Origin: Frederiksenia canicola
GTDB lineage: Bacteria; Pseudomonadota; Gammaproteobacteria; Enterobacterales; Pasteurellaceae
NCBI RefSeq assembly: GCF_011455495.1
Contig: NZ_CP015029.1
Coordinates: forward strand, 1,178,740-1,242,739
DNA: 64,000 nt
Direction: 5' to 3'
The notes beneath the pieces were generated by a model. It was not told the origin of the DNA. It did not search any database and saw only the letters and a list, made by a program, of their open reading frames with translations. Positions within the stretch are counted from its first letter, which is position 1; every line of letters begins with the position of its first letter. Both the position numbers and the translations under genes were made by a program. Shown here in pieces: positions 38,508-47,808 of this stretch.

Positions 38508-40823
38508 CTATTTTTTCCAACCTTTCAACGCATCGGCAAAGGCATTATTGCCAAAGGATTGACGTTCTTGGCGAGCGCCTTGCGAGCGGTCATTTTTGTC
38601 AAATTTTTTGCGAATTTGACCGCTTGTTTCGCTTTTATCCGTCGGCTTATCGTCTAAACGCATAGTGAGTGCAATCCGCTTGCGGTTAGCATCAACTTCG
38701 AGCACCTTCACCTTCACCACATCGCCCGTTTTCACCACTTGATGCGGATCTTCCACAAAGCTGTTAGACAGCATCGAAATATGTACTAAGCCGTCTTGGT
38801 GTACGCCAATATCCACGAACGCCCCAAAGTTTGTCACATTCGTCACCGTTCCTTCCAAAATCATACCTACTTTGAGATCGCTGATTTCTTCCACGCCTTC
38901 CATAAAGGTCGCGGTTTTAAATTCGCCACGAGGATCTCGCCCAGGTTTTTCTAACTCTTTGAAAATATCATTGACCGTTGGTAAACCGAATTTTTCATCA
39001 ACAAAATCTTTGGCGTGAAGGCTATGGATTTTAGTCGTATTGCCCATTAAATCACCCAAGGTTGAAGCCGTTGCTTGTAAGATTTTTTCCACGACTGGAT
39101 AGGCCTCTGGGTGAACACTTGACGCATCAAGCGGGTTCTTTCCTCCCAAAATTCGCATAAAGCCCGCACATTGTTCAAAGGCTTTTGGCCCTAAGCGAGC
39201 CACTTTTTTCAGATCTGAACGAGAGTTAAAACGCCCATTTTCATCTCGATATGCCACAATATTTTGTGCCAAAGTCTTCGTCATACCTGCCACTCGAGCC
39301 AATAATGGCGCTGAAGCCGTATTCAAATCCACGCCCACCGCATTTACGCAATCTTCCACCACCGCATCTAATTTACGAGCAAGCTGAGATTGGTTCACAT
39401 CGTGCTGATATTGCCCCACACCAATCGCTTTAGGTTCGATTTTAACTAATTCCGCCAACGGATCTTGTAAACGGCGAGCAATGGAAACCGCACCACGTAA
39501 GGACACATCAAGTTCAGGGAACTCGGCAGCTGCTAATTCGGAAGCTGAATAAACAGAAGCCCCCGCTTCACTCACCACCACCGTTTGCGGTTGCCAATCT
39601 TTCGCTTGTTTGATGATATCCTTCGCAAAACGCTCTGTTTCACGAGAAGCTGTGCCGTTACCAATGGCAATCAGATCCACCTGATGTTTTTTCCCCAAAG
39701 CATACAGAATTTGCCCCGCTCGAACAGGATCGGTGGTATGCGGATAAATGGTGGCAGTATCGAGCAATTTGCCCGTATTATCCACCACCGCAACCTTCAC
39801 CCCAGTGCGTAACCCCGGGTCTAAGCCCATGGTATTTCTCGCCCCAGCGGGTGCGGCCATTAACAACGCCGATAGGTTACGAGCGAAAACGTCAATCGCT
39901 TCTTCTTCCGCTTTTTCACGCAGACTTGCCATTAACTCCGTTTCTAAATGCAATAAGGCTTTGATTTTCCACGTCCAACTAATCACTTGCGCACGCCAGT
40001 TATCCGCTGGCTGTTTGTTGAAAATCACGCCTAAATGTTCACGAATAATCTCTTCACAATGGCTTGAACGGCTACCTTCTTCTGCATTAGGATCGGCATT
40101 TAATGAGAGCGATAAAATCCCTTCATTACGTCCTCGGAACATCGCCAAAGCTCGGTGAGACGGCACATTTTTAAATGGCTCACTATGTGAAAAATAATCT
40201 CTGAATTTCTCGCCCTCTTCTTCCTTACCTTCAATGACCTTTGATTCCAAGGTCGCGTAAGCGGTCAGATATTGGCGTAATTTTGCAAGTAGCTCGGCAT
40301 CTTCGGAAAAACGTTCCATTAAAATATATCTCGCCCCGTCTAACGCCGATTTCACATCTGTCACGCCTTTTTCCGCATTGACATAGGCTTCAGCCACTAC
40401 TTCAGGCGTTTGGCTTGGCTCGTTCCAAAGGCTCTCTGCCAAAGGTTCAAGCCCTGCTTCAATCGCAATCTGTCCACGAGTACGACGTTTCGGTTTATAA
40501 GGCAAATAGAGATCTTCTAATTCTGTTTTACTCTCAACTTGCTCAATTTTAGTGCGAAGTTCATCGGTCAATTTTCCCTGTTCTTCAATGGACTTGAGAA
40601 TGGTTTGACGGCGGTCGTTCAGTTCTCGCAAGTAAATCAAACGAGTTTCAAAATGGCGAAGTTGGGTATCGTCCAACCCGCCAGTGACTTCTTTACGATA
40701 ACGAGCGATAAATGGAATGGTATTGCCTTCGTCTAACAGCGTCATCGCTGCAAAAATTTGTTCAGATCGCACCGCAAGTTCCGCTGCGATAATTTGACTG
40801 ATTTGATGATTGAGATCGGCCAT
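38508..40823 (-). CDS. tex: Tex-family S1 RNA-binding protein
   Basis: Nucleic-acid-binding protein of the Tex/YhgF family (771 residues), linked to transcription regulation and, in Bordetella, toxin expression. Domains in order: N-terminal helix-rich Tex domain ([24 protein letters not shown]), a YqgF/RNase H-like fold starting at [17 protein letters not shown], helix-hairpin-helix repeats ([23 protein letters not shown]) and a C-terminal S1 domain ([24 protein letters not shown]). A basic tail follows. ATG 40823 with AAGGAACTC upstream is the start; the frame runs on into a repeat element, which was excluded. An uptake sequence lies near the 3' end (38619-38627). Confidence 0.95.
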   Translation of the reverse strand: MADLNHQISQIIAAELAVRSEQIFAAMTLLDEGNTIPFIARYRKEVTGGLDDTQLRHFETRLIYLRELNDRRQTILKSIEEQGKLTDELRTKIEQVESKTELEDLYLPYKPKRRTRGQIAIEAGLEPLAESLWNEPSQTPEVVAEAYVNAEKGVTDVKSALDGARYILMERFSEDAELLAKLRQYLTAYATLESKVIEGKEEEGEKFRDYFSHSEPFKNVPSHRALAMFRGRNEGILSLSLNADPNAEEGSRSSHCEEIIREHLGVIFNKQPADNWRAQVISWTWKIKALLHLETELMASLREKAEEEAIDVFARNLSALLMAAPAGARNTMGLDPGLRTGVKVAVVDNTGKLLDTATIYPHTTDPVRAGQILYALGKKHQVDLIAIGNGTASRETERFAKDIIKQAKDWQPQTVVVSEAGASVYSASELAAAEFPELDVSLRGAVSIARRLQDPLAELVKIEPKAIGVGQYQHDVNQSQLARKLDAVVEDCVNAVGVDLNTASAPLLARVAGMTKTLAQNIVAYRDENGRFNSRSDLKKVARLGPKAFEQCAGFMRILGGKNPLDASSVHPEAYPVVEKILQATASTLGDLMGNTTKIHSLHAKDFVDEKFGLPTVNDIFKELEKPGRDPRGEFKTATFMEGVEEISDLKVGMILEGTVTNVTNFGAFVDIGVHQDGLVHISMLSNSFVEDPHQVVKTGDVVKVKVLEVDANRKRIALTMRLDDKPTDKSETSGQIRKKFDKNDRSQGARQERQSFGNNAFADALKGWKK

Positions 40824-40845
40824 TTGAGTTCCTTTTGTAAATAAA

Positions 40846-40983
40846 TCTGCCCCCGCTTGCGGGGGAAGTACCGCCGAAAGGCGGGGTAGGGGGCAAAACA
40901 AGCGGTTAATTTTAAGCATAAATTTGCGAAAGCCCCCTTCGGTTTCGCTTCGCTCAACCACTTCCCCCGCAAGCGGGGGCAGA
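40846..40983. repeat. 138-bp palindromic element with 24-bp inverted ends
   Basis: The 24 bases at 40846-40869 and at 40960-40983 are exact reverse complements, and each contains the palindrome CCCCCGCTTGCGGGGG. Inside lie GTAGGGGGC and GCCCCCTTC, which also pair, and one uptake sequence (40898-40906). The whole could fold into a cruciform-like RNA. It occupies the gap between the DMT transporter and tex and looks like a short non-autonomous repeat unit. Confidence 0.7.
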
Positions 40984-40985
40984 AT

Positions 40986-41888
40986 TTATCTTTTCTGTTT
41001 TACAATCCCCAACGCCACACTTGCCCCGAAAATTACCATAGCAGCAAAAAGTAGCTGTGGAATAGAAAGGGTTTCGCCAAGAAAAAGATAGGCGATGATT
41101 GCGGTGGAGATTGGCAGTAGTAGCTCTAAAATCTGAAAGGTAATGATGCCCTGTTTTTGGATAATGTGGAAGGCTAAAATCATTCCTACGCCAATTGCAT
41201 ATACGCCGAACAGGATTAAACTGAGCAGAAAACTGTGTGAAATGTGCTGAATTTCACTGATTTTGTCGGTTTGAACACTCATTAGCAAACTGATAATCGC
41301 TGTGCTGAAAGAGGTGATGCAACTTAGGGTAATCACATTGAGTTTGTTGTTAGTGAATTTCACCACCAAATTTTGAATATTGCGGATCACGATTGAAAGC
41401 AGTAAGAAAAATGCCCCCATCACAAAGGCACCGCCAATTTCGAGGCGTTTGCCATACCAAATAAAACCTAAGCAACCGAGAACCGTTAGAATACAGCCTA
41501 TCCAAAAGGTTTTACTGCGTGTTTTTTGGCGTTCGTCTTGAAAGAAAAGGGCTGCAATCAATACGCCAAAGGGCATTGCGATGACACCAAATATGGAAGC
41601 GGTAACCGCGTTTGTGGCAGCTACGCCCTTCAAATAAAAATACATATTGCCGCACATCATCACGCCAACGAATAAAGCGGTAGCAAATAATTTTGGTGCT
41701 TTTATCAAGTTAATCAAACTTTGGCGGTAGCGAATGAGCACCCAAATTAAAAGTACCACAGCTCCAGATAAAAATCGCACCGCATTATTATTCAGTGGGT
41801 CAAGCTGTAGGCTGAAATAGCGAAGCAGTACAATATTGATACCAATCGCAAAAATATAGAACAGGTTGATCGTGAGTGCGTTCATCAT
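40986..41888 (-). CDS. EamA/DMT-superfamily transporter
   Basis: A 300-residue inner-membrane protein with about ten transmembrane helices in two EamA repeats (first near NAVTASIFGVIAMPFGVLIAALFFQDE, second near QILELLLPISTAIIAYLFLGETLS). Both repeats end in the family's conserved P-x-x-x-x-x-x-x-x-x-x-F-x-E/D pattern. Members export metabolites or amino acids; nothing nearby identifies the substrate. It starts with two adjacent ATG codons and is divergent from the HI0933-type gene. The 138-bp repeat lies after its stop. Confidence 0.85.
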   Translation of the reverse strand: MMNALTINLFYIFAIGINIVLLRYFSLQLDPLNNNAVRFLSGAVVLLIWVLIRYRQSLINLIKAPKLFATALFVGVMMCGNMYFYLKGVAATNAVTASIFGVIAMPFGVLIAALFFQDERQKTRSKTFWIGCILTVLGCLGFIWYGKRLEIGGAFVMGAFFLLLSIVIRNIQNLVVKFTNNKLNVITLSCITSFSTAIISLLMSVQTDKISEIQHISHSFLLSLILFGVYAIGVGMILAFHIIQKQGIITFQILELLLPISTAIIAYLFLGETLSIPQLLFAAMVIFGASVALGIVKQKR

Positions 41889-41949
41889 TAGGGTAGAATC
41901 GGGGTAAAATAGCCAAAACGTGCGGATTTTAGCAAAAAGGAAAGACGAA

Positions 41950-43137
41950 ATGAAACAGTATGATGTGGTGATTATTGGTGCAGGGGCGGCGGGCTTATTC
42001 TGTGCAGCGCAATTAGGTCAGGCGGGCAAGTCTGTTGCAGTGTTGGATAACGGTAAGAAAATTGGGCGCAAAATTTTGATGTCTGGCGGTGGTTTTTGCA
42101 ATTTCACCAATCTGGATGTTACTCCCAAGCATTATCTGAGCCAAAATCCGCATTTTGTGAAATCTGCCCTTTCTCGCTACACCAACTGGGATTTCATTTC
42201 ACTGGTGGCAAGCTATGGGATCGCTTATCACGAGAAGGAATTGGGGCAACTTTTTTGCGATGAAAGTTCGCAGCAGATTGTCGATCTACTTCAAGCCGAA
42301 TGTGCAAAAGGCAAAGTGGATATCGTGCTGCGACAAGCGGTCGTTTCTATTGAAAAATTTGTAAAAAACTTTGAAATTCAGACCGCTAGTGAAACCTATC
42401 AAACGGAAAATTTAGTGATTGCAACGGGGGGATTGTCGATGTCAGGGCTAGGGGCATCGCCTTTTGGCTACAAAGTGGCGGAGCAATTTAGCATTCCCGT
42501 TGTGCCAGTGCGTGCCAGTCTTGTGCCTTTTACTTGGAAAGAGAGCGATAAGCCTTTTGCGAGTTTATCGGGCATAGCCCTGCCTGTGAGTGTGAGTAAT
42601 CGTAATCAAACCTTCACAAATCAAATGTTGTTTACCCATCGAGGCTTGTCAGGGCCTGCTATTTTGCAGATTTCTAATTATTGGGAGATGGGCGAAAGTG
42701 TGGAAATCGACTTATTGCCAAGTGAAAATATTGTTGAAATTGTGCAAGAACTTCGTCAATCTTCGCCAAAATTACAGCTAAAAACAGTCTTAAATCGTCA
42801 TTTTCCTAAAAAATTAGTCGAGCTGTGGTTCGAGCAACATCTTTTGCAAGATAAAGTGATTGCTCAACTGACTAAAGCTGATCTGCAACAGCTCGAACAG
42901 TTTATTCATCATTGGCATTTTCTACCAAACGGCACAGAAGGCTACCGCACCGCCGAAGTAACAATGGGCGGAGTAGATACCGATTACATTTCATCAAAAA
43001 CAATGGAAGCAAAACAGGTTGAAGGGCTCTATTTTATCGGTGAAGTATTAGATGTGACAGGCTGGCTTGGTGGCTATAATTTCCAATGGGCATGGTCGTC
43101 TGCAGCGGCTTGTGCCAAGGGGATTCTGGCGAAGTAA
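41950..43137 (+). CDS. HI0933/YhiN-family FAD-dependent oxidoreductase
   Basis: A 395-residue flavoprotein of the HI0933 family. The N-terminal dinucleotide fold is YDVVIIGAGAAGLFCAAQLGQAG (5-27), followed by KIGRKILMSGGGFCNFTN, a strong family signature. NLVIATGGLSMSGLGASPFGY and LYFIGEVLDVTGWLGGYNFQWAWSSA are further FAD contacts. The reaction is not known; the family may reduce or modify small substrates. ATG 41950 with AAGGAAAG upstream was chosen over an upstream start at 41920. An uptake sequence lies inside (42333-42341). Confidence 0.9.
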   Translation: MKQYDVVIIGAGAAGLFCAAQLGQAGKSVAVLDNGKKIGRKILMSGGGFCNFTNLDVTPKHYLSQNPHFVKSALSRYTNWDFISLVASYGIAYHEKELGQLFCDESSQQIVDLLQAECAKGKVDIVLRQAVVSIEKFVKNFEIQTASETYQTENLVIATGGLSMSGLGASPFGYKVAEQFSIPVVPVRASLVPFTWKESDKPFASLSGIALPVSVSNRNQTFTNQMLFTHRGLSGPAILQISNYWEMGESVEIDLLPSENIVEIVQELRQSSPKLQLKTVLNRHFPKKLVELWFEQHLLQDKVIAQLTKADLQQLEQFIHHWHFLPNGTEGYRTAEVTMGGVDTDYISSKTMEAKQVEGLYFIGEVLDVTGWLGGYNFQWAWSSAAACAKGILAK

Positions 43138-43142
43138 GCATC

Positions 43143-43207
43143 ACAAGCGGTCGGTTCCACGGAATGTTTTGCAAATCGCAAAAGATCAGACGAAAGTGAC
43201 CGCTTGT
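43143..43207. terminator. inverted uptake-sequence pair after the HI0933-type gene
   Basis: ACAAGCGGTC from 43143 faces GACCGCTTGT ending at 43207, with TTTTGCAAATCGC in the loop. It follows the upstream gene stop by six bases and probably ends its transcript before the adhE control region. Confidence 0.55.
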
Positions 43208-43282
43208 TGGGTGATAATTACTTTAAATTTGTTAGTAAATTGTTTGGTTAAATTTAATTTGTTGATAATGGTTCTCAAAAAG

Positions 43283-43296
43283 TTGATGTAGATCAT
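43283..43296 (+). promoter_or_regulatory. FNR-type box upstream of adhE
   Basis: TTGATGTAGATCAT matches the FNR consensus at 9 of 10 defined bases and is identical to the box before gapA. It is 93 bases before the adhE start. A possible -10 (GATAAT, 43345-43350) lies about 50 bases downstream. Anaerobic activation of adhE would fit. Confidence 0.65.
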
Positions 43297-43388
43297 AAAT
43301 TGAGCTGAATTTGTTCGGTTTTTGCAGTAATTTCACTCCAAATAGATAATAATTTCATTAGTTAAATTATTTTTTAAAGGAAAACATT

Positions 43389-46004
43389 ATGGCTCACAAT
43401 GCAAAAAACGATGCGGTTTATGATGCTCAAGCAGAAGTCAATCAACTGGTTGAAAATGGCTTGAAAGCCTTGGAACAGTTCCGTTTACTTGACCAAGAAC
43501 AAGTCGATTTTATCGTGGCAAAAGCCTCCGTTGCTGCACTCGATCAGCACGGTGCTTTAGCACTCCACGCTGTTGAAGAAACGGGGCGGGGGGTGTTTGA
43601 AGATAAAGCCACCAAAAACCTGTTTGCCTGCGAATATGTGGTGAATAATATGCGGCATTTGAAAACGGTTGGCGTGATCAGCGAAGATGACGTGACAGGC
43701 ATTACCGAAATTGCCGACCCTGTGGGTGTGGTGTGCGGCATTACTCCAACTACCAACCCGACGTCCACCACTATTTTCAAAGCGTTAATCGCTCTCAAAA
43801 CGCGTAACCCAATCGTTTTTGCATTCCATCCTTCTGCCCAACAATGTTCTGCTCACGCGGCTCGTATTGTACGTGATGCGGCTGTTTCTGCAGGCGCTCC
43901 AGAGCATTGTGTCCAATGGATTGAAACGCCGTCAATGGAAGGCACATCTTTACTCATGAAACACCCTGGCATTGCAACCATTCTTGCAACTGGCGGAAAC
44001 GCAATGGTGGAGGCCGCCTACTCCTGCGGTAAACCAGCCTTGGGCGTAGGGGCGGGCAATGTCCCTGCTTATGTCGAAAAATCAGCAGATCTCAAACAAG
44101 CGGTGTACGACATTGTGATGTCTAAATCCTTTGATAACGGGATGATCTGTGCTTCTGAGCAAGCGGCGATTGTGGATAAAGAGATCTATGCTGATTTCAT
44201 CAAAGAAATGCAGTCTTACGGGGTCTATCTTGTCAATAAAAAAGAGAAAGCGATGCTTGAAAAATATATTTTCGGGGTCGATAAAGCCGACAAAATGAGC
44301 TGCTCTGGGGCGAAATTAAATTCCGCCGTGGTTGGAAAACCGGCGGCTTGGATTGCAGAACAAGCGGGCTTTTCTGTGCCGAAAAATACCAATATCTTAC
44401 TGGCGGAATGTAAAGAAGTGGGCGAAAAAGAACCGCTTACTCGTGAAAAGCTCTCCCCCGTGTTGGCGTTACTCACTTCCCATAGCCAAGAAGAAGGCAT
44501 TTCGTTGGCGGAGCAAATGGTTAATTTCCACGGTTTAGGGCACTCGGCAGCGATTCATACCAAAGATGCACAGCTAGCGAAAACTTTTGGTGAGCGAGTG
44601 AAGGCGATCCGTGTGATTTGGAATTCGCCATCCACTTTCGGCGGCATCGGCGATGTGTATAACTCGTTCTTACCATCACTTACGCTTGGTTGCGGTTCTT
44701 ACGGCAAAAATTCCGTTGGTAACAACGTGAGTGCGGTCAATCTCTTGAATATCAAACGTGTGGGCAGAAGGAGAAACAATATGCAGTGGTTTAAAGTACC
44801 ATCCAAAATCTACTTTGAACGAGATTCCATTCAGTACATCAAGTCAATGAAAGATGTTGAACGTGTGATGATTGTGACTGACCGTGCCATGGTTGATCTG
44901 GGGTTTGTTGAGAAAATCGCTGAGCAGTTACGCTTACGCAAAAATAAAGTCACCTACCAACTGTTCGCTGATGTGGAGCCTGATCCATCTATTGAAACCG
45001 TGCGTCGTGGTACCGAATTGATGCGCAGCTTCCAACCAGACACTATTATCGCACTTGGTGGCGGCTCGCCGATGGATGCAGCAAAAGTGATGTGGTTATT
45101 CTATGAACAGCCTGAAGTCGATTTCCGCGATCTCGTACAGAAATTTATGGATATTCGCAAACGGGCGTTCAAATTCCCGCAGTTAGGTCGCAAAGCGAAG
45201 TTTGTCTGTATTCCAACCACATCGGGAACGGGTTCAGAAGTGACGCCATTTGCGGTAATTACCGAAGGCAATAAGAAATACCCAATCGCCGACTACTCGC
45301 TCACGCCAACTATTGCGATTGTCGATCCTGCGTTAGTGATGACCGTGCCTGCACATATTGCTGCCGATACGGGTTTGGATGTGCTAACTCATGCAACAGA
45401 AGCGTATGTGTCAACAGTGGCAAATGACTACACCGACGGCTTAGCGTTGCAGGCGATCAAATTAGTATTCCAATTCCTTGAAAAATCGGTGAAAGAAGCT
45501 GATCCTGAGGCTCGTGAGCGGATGCATAACGCCTCAACCATTGCGGGAATGGCATTTGCGAATGCATTCTTGGGGATCAATCACTCAATGGCTCACAAAA
45601 TCGGTGGACGTTTCCACACTGTTCACGGTAGAACTAACGCAATTTTAATGCCGCACGTGATTCGTTATAACGGCACTCGTCCAACCAAAGTGGCAACATG
45701 GCCGAAGTATAATCACTATAAAGCGGACGAAAAATATCAAGACATTGCTAGAATGCTCGGTTTACCAGCGGCAACGCCAGCGGAAGGAGTGGAATCTTAT
45801 GCCAAAGCCGTAGCTGAACTTGCCAAGGCTTGCGGCATTAAGATGTCTTTACGTGAACAAGGCGTGGACGAGCAAGCATTTTTAGCCGCCCGCAAAGAGC
45901 TTGCCTTGCTCGCCTTTGAAGATCAATGCACCCCTGCCAACCCACGTTTAGCGATGGTGGAAGACATGGAGGCAATTCTCACTAAGGCGTATTACGGCGA
46001 ATAG
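43389..46004 (+). CDS. adhE: bifunctional acetaldehyde-CoA/alcohol dehydrogenase
   Basis: Fermentation enzyme (871 residues) that reduces acetyl-CoA to ethanol in two NADH-dependent steps and forms long spirosomes. The N-terminal half is a CoA-acylating aldehyde dehydrogenase with catalytic Cys254 in GMICASEQA and cofactor loop ATGGNAMVEAAYSCGKPALGVGAGN. A linker near 448-460 leads to an iron-dependent alcohol dehydrogenase: IIALGGGSPMDAAKVMW, TTSGTGSEVTPFAVI, metal ligands in DVLTHATEAYVS and GINHSMAHKIGGRFHTVHG. AAAGGAAAACATT precedes the ATG. An uptake sequence lies inside at 44096-44104. A terminator follows. Confidence 0.98.
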   Translation: MAHNAKNDAVYDAQAEVNQLVENGLKALEQFRLLDQEQVDFIVAKASVAALDQHGALALHAVEETGRGVFEDKATKNLFACEYVVNNMRHLKTVGVISEDDVTGITEIADPVGVVCGITPTTNPTSTTIFKALIALKTRNPIVFAFHPSAQQCSAHAARIVRDAAVSAGAPEHCVQWIETPSMEGTSLLMKHPGIATILATGGNAMVEAAYSCGKPALGVGAGNVPAYVEKSADLKQAVYDIVMSKSFDNGMICASEQAAIVDKEIYADFIKEMQSYGVYLVNKKEKAMLEKYIFGVDKADKMSCSGAKLNSAVVGKPAAWIAEQAGFSVPKNTNILLAECKEVGEKEPLTREKLSPVLALLTSHSQEEGISLAEQMVNFHGLGHSAAIHTKDAQLAKTFGERVKAIRVIWNSPSTFGGIGDVYNSFLPSLTLGCGSYGKNSVGNNVSAVNLLNIKRVGRRRNNMQWFKVPSKIYFERDSIQYIKSMKDVERVMIVTDRAMVDLGFVEKIAEQLRLRKNKVTYQLFADVEPDPSIETVRRGTELMRSFQPDTIIALGGGSPMDAAKVMWLFYEQPEVDFRDLVQKFMDIRKRAFKFPQLGRKAKFVCIPTTSGTGSEVTPFAVITEGNKKYPIADYSLTPTIAIVDPALVMTVPAHIAADTGLDVLTHATEAYVSTVANDYTDGLALQAIKLVFQFLEKSVKEADPEARERMHNASTIAGMAFANAFLGINHSMAHKIGGRFHTVHGRTNAILMPHVIRYNGTRPTKVATWPKYNHYKADEKYQDIARMLGLPAATPAEGVESYAKAVAELAKACGIKMSLREQGVDEQAFLAARKELALLAFEDQCTPANPRLAMVEDMEAILTKAYYGE

Positions 46005-46027
46005 TGTCGTTCTCATCAATAAAACAC

Positions 46028-46060
46028 AAAGCGATTTATTTTCAAATAAATCGCTTTTTC
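46028..46060 (+). terminator. rho-independent terminator of adhE
   Basis: AAGCGATTTATTT (46029-46041) and AAATAAATCGCTT (46044-46056) form a long stem followed by a T-run. An uptake sequence (46087-46095) lies between it and the convergent gene. Confidence 0.9.
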
Positions 46061-46113
46061 GTTTTGCAACATTTTTATAGAATCTGACCGCTTGTAAGCG
46101 GTCTGTTCTGTTT

Positions 46114-47355
46114 TTAGCATGACTTAAATAGTGTTTGGTGTTTTTCGGTCAATAAGGCGACTTCAGGCTCAAAGGCAATAGTTTGTTTTGCACGTTCAAG
46201 GGATTGGCTTGCCATTGTCAACGCCGCCTCCGCAATCTCTTTTTCAGGCACATTTCGCCAAATGCCGGCCAGTACTTTTTGCATCACAAGATTGACCTCC
46301 AAAATGCCTGCACCGTCACGAGAAATCGGGGCAAAGCCATCCCGAATTAGCTCTTTGCAGTCTAATGGACGAATTGAAAGGCGATCGTATTCAGCTTTTT
46401 CCTGTTCAGTTTCGGTATCATTGAGTAGTAAAGACATCATTATTGCCATCACATTGATTGCGGTACCTGGGTCATTCACCGCAGGGGATAATGCGCGTTG
46501 TGCGGCTTCACTTAGTACAATAAATGCCCAAGCAGGATCTTGTGCAAAGGTTCTTTCTTGTGAGAATACGAAGCAGTTTTGTATTTGCTTGTGTTCTTCA
46601 ATTCCACCTTCAACAAAACACAGAGTAGTATCTGGTGTGATCAGCTCACCTGGGCGAAGATCAATATGGATCTGGCTTTCAGATTTCTCCGCAAGACGTT
46701 GCAGTGTCTGCATATCAATGTGAGTAAGATAGCCTGAATGTTCTGCTTTCACTGGCTCCATATTGAGCGTTGGTTGAAAAGAGAGTGCAGCCCCCATTGT
46801 TGGTGATTTGCGGTATTGTGTAAGCGATTGTTCCGCAGCATGATGGATTTTCGTGAGTGTATTTCCTAAACGTCCTAGTTGGGATAGGGTATAAACCCAA
46901 CGGATTAAGGTTACGATCAAATAGACGAGAACGGCTACAGTGCTAATGAAAAGCACAAAGCGTCCGTTTTGTTCATAAAAACCCATGCCTAATGCGGTTT
47001 TAGCAATGATTGCATAGATAAATGCACAGATAAAACTGCTGATTGCGGTACGGGTACTTCTGTCATCCATGACTAAATCAATCGCTCTTGGTGTTGCACT
47101 ATTGGCAGCTGCAGCAAATGCTGACACCATAATCGAGAGAGAGAAAGTACTCACGGCGAGCATACTAGAAGCAACAACGTTAAGTAGGCTATCAAGGGTT
47201 TCTTGTGTAATGTCAGGAAGAATATCTGCTTTTAATGTTCTCGCCCCTAAGCGGAGTGAGAACACGAAAATGACGGTAACGATCGTCCAATAGGTTGATG
47301 TTACCCATAATTGATTGCTGGGTTTTTTGAAGGCAAGTAGCCATTTGTAAAACAT
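46114..47355 (-). CDS. DUF2254-family membrane protein
   Basis: A 413-residue predicted membrane protein of the DUF2254 family; function unknown. Four hydrophobic segments occupy the N-terminal 150 residues (TYWTIVTVIFVFSLRLGA, VVASSMLAVSTFSLSIMVSAF, TAISSFICAFIYAIIAKTALGM, FVLFISTVAVLVYLIVTLIRWVY). A large cytoplasmic part follows, with the family signature SGYLTHIDMQTL and RTFAQDPAWAFIVLSEAAQRALSPAVNDPGTAIN. The start has AAGGAGTGG upstream. It is convergent with adhE and divergent from the glycine riboswitch, apparently alone. Confidence 0.85.
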   Translation of the reverse strand: MFYKWLLAFKKPSNQLWVTSTYWTIVTVIFVFSLRLGARTLKADILPDITQETLDSLLNVVASSMLAVSTFSLSIMVSAFAAAANSATPRAIDLVMDDRSTRTAISSFICAFIYAIIAKTALGMGFYEQNGRFVLFISTVAVLVYLIVTLIRWVYTLSQLGRLGNTLTKIHHAAEQSLTQYRKSPTMGAALSFQPTLNMEPVKAEHSGYLTHIDMQTLQRLAEKSESQIHIDLRPGELITPDTTLCFVEGGIEEHKQIQNCFVFSQERTFAQDPAWAFIVLSEAAQRALSPAVNDPGTAINVMAIMMSLLLNDTETEQEKAEYDRLSIRPLDCKELIRDGFAPISRDGAGILEVNLVMQKVLAGIWRNVPEKEIAEAALTMASQSLERAKQTIAFEPEVALLTEKHQTLFKSC

Positions 47356-47517
47356 ATTTCCACTCCTTGTTTTGGGAATGAAAGTTTACTGCAAGGATAA
47401 TTCGGAGTCACTTGATATTTATCAAGTTAGCATATTGACGAATGAAAAAGAGTTGCTAGAATCCGCAGCGCTTTTTTCATTTATTTCACAGAAAAAAGAA
47501 AATGTTCGGATGAAGAT

Positions 47518-47682
47518 AGCTGGAGAGTGGGGAGTACCCCACACCGACGAGGTAAACTCTTTCAGGTGCAACAGCGAGGACAGCTATTGGACGAACCCTT
47601 GGAGAGAGTCAATTACGTATTGGCCGCCGAAGGCGAAAATGGCAAATGCCGTGAAACGCTCAGGCAAAAGGACAGGGGAGAA
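47518..47682 (+). ncRNA. tandem glycine riboswitch (gcvT motif)
   Basis: Two consecutive glycine aptamers. The first (about 47518-47585) has GGAGAG, a short GGGG/CCCC hairpin, CACCGACGAGG, CTCTTTCAGG and GGACAG. The second (about 47601-47682) has GGAGAGAG, CCGCCGAAGGCGAAAATGG, ACGCTCAGGCAAAA and GGACAGGGGAG. These are the conserved glycine-contact segments, in the right order and twice. A linker of about 15 bases separates them. The downstream gene is a glycine/alanine-sodium symporter, a known target class of this riboswitch. Confidence 0.93.
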
Positions 47683-47735
47683 AAGGTTTCAACAAGCGGT
47701 CATATTCGCTTTAGATCTTGCAAATGGCACAGATC

Positions 47736-47775
47736 CTAGCCCCTTTGAAAAAGGGGCTAGGGGGATTTCTTTTCT
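47736..47775 (+). promoter_or_regulatory. hairpin after the riboswitch, candidate expression platform
   Basis: CTAGCCCCTTT (47736-47746) and AAAGGGGCTAG (47750-47760) form an 11-pair stem, followed by GGGGA and a T-rich stretch. It is 48 bases before the symporter start. It could act as a terminator or as a structure controlling translation. An uptake sequence (47692-47700) lies between aptamer and hairpin. Confidence 0.55.
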
Positions 47776-47808
47776 TTCCTTGTAAGCATTTTTTACGAGG
47801 AATATCAA

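Noticed and set aside
40824-40961. N-terminal extension of Tex
   Set aside because: The extension is translated from the inverted-repeat element (for example [10 protein letters not shown]), while ATG 40823 has a good ribosome-binding site and the canonical Tex start.
43138-43291. Short frame continuing past the HI0933-type gene towards adhE
   Set aside because: It covers uptake sequences and the FNR box and has no coding features.
47372-47785. 137-codon open frame upstream of the glycine symporter
   Set aside because: It runs through both glycine aptamers and the uptake sequence, has no family resemblance, and its composition follows the RNA structure rather than a protein.
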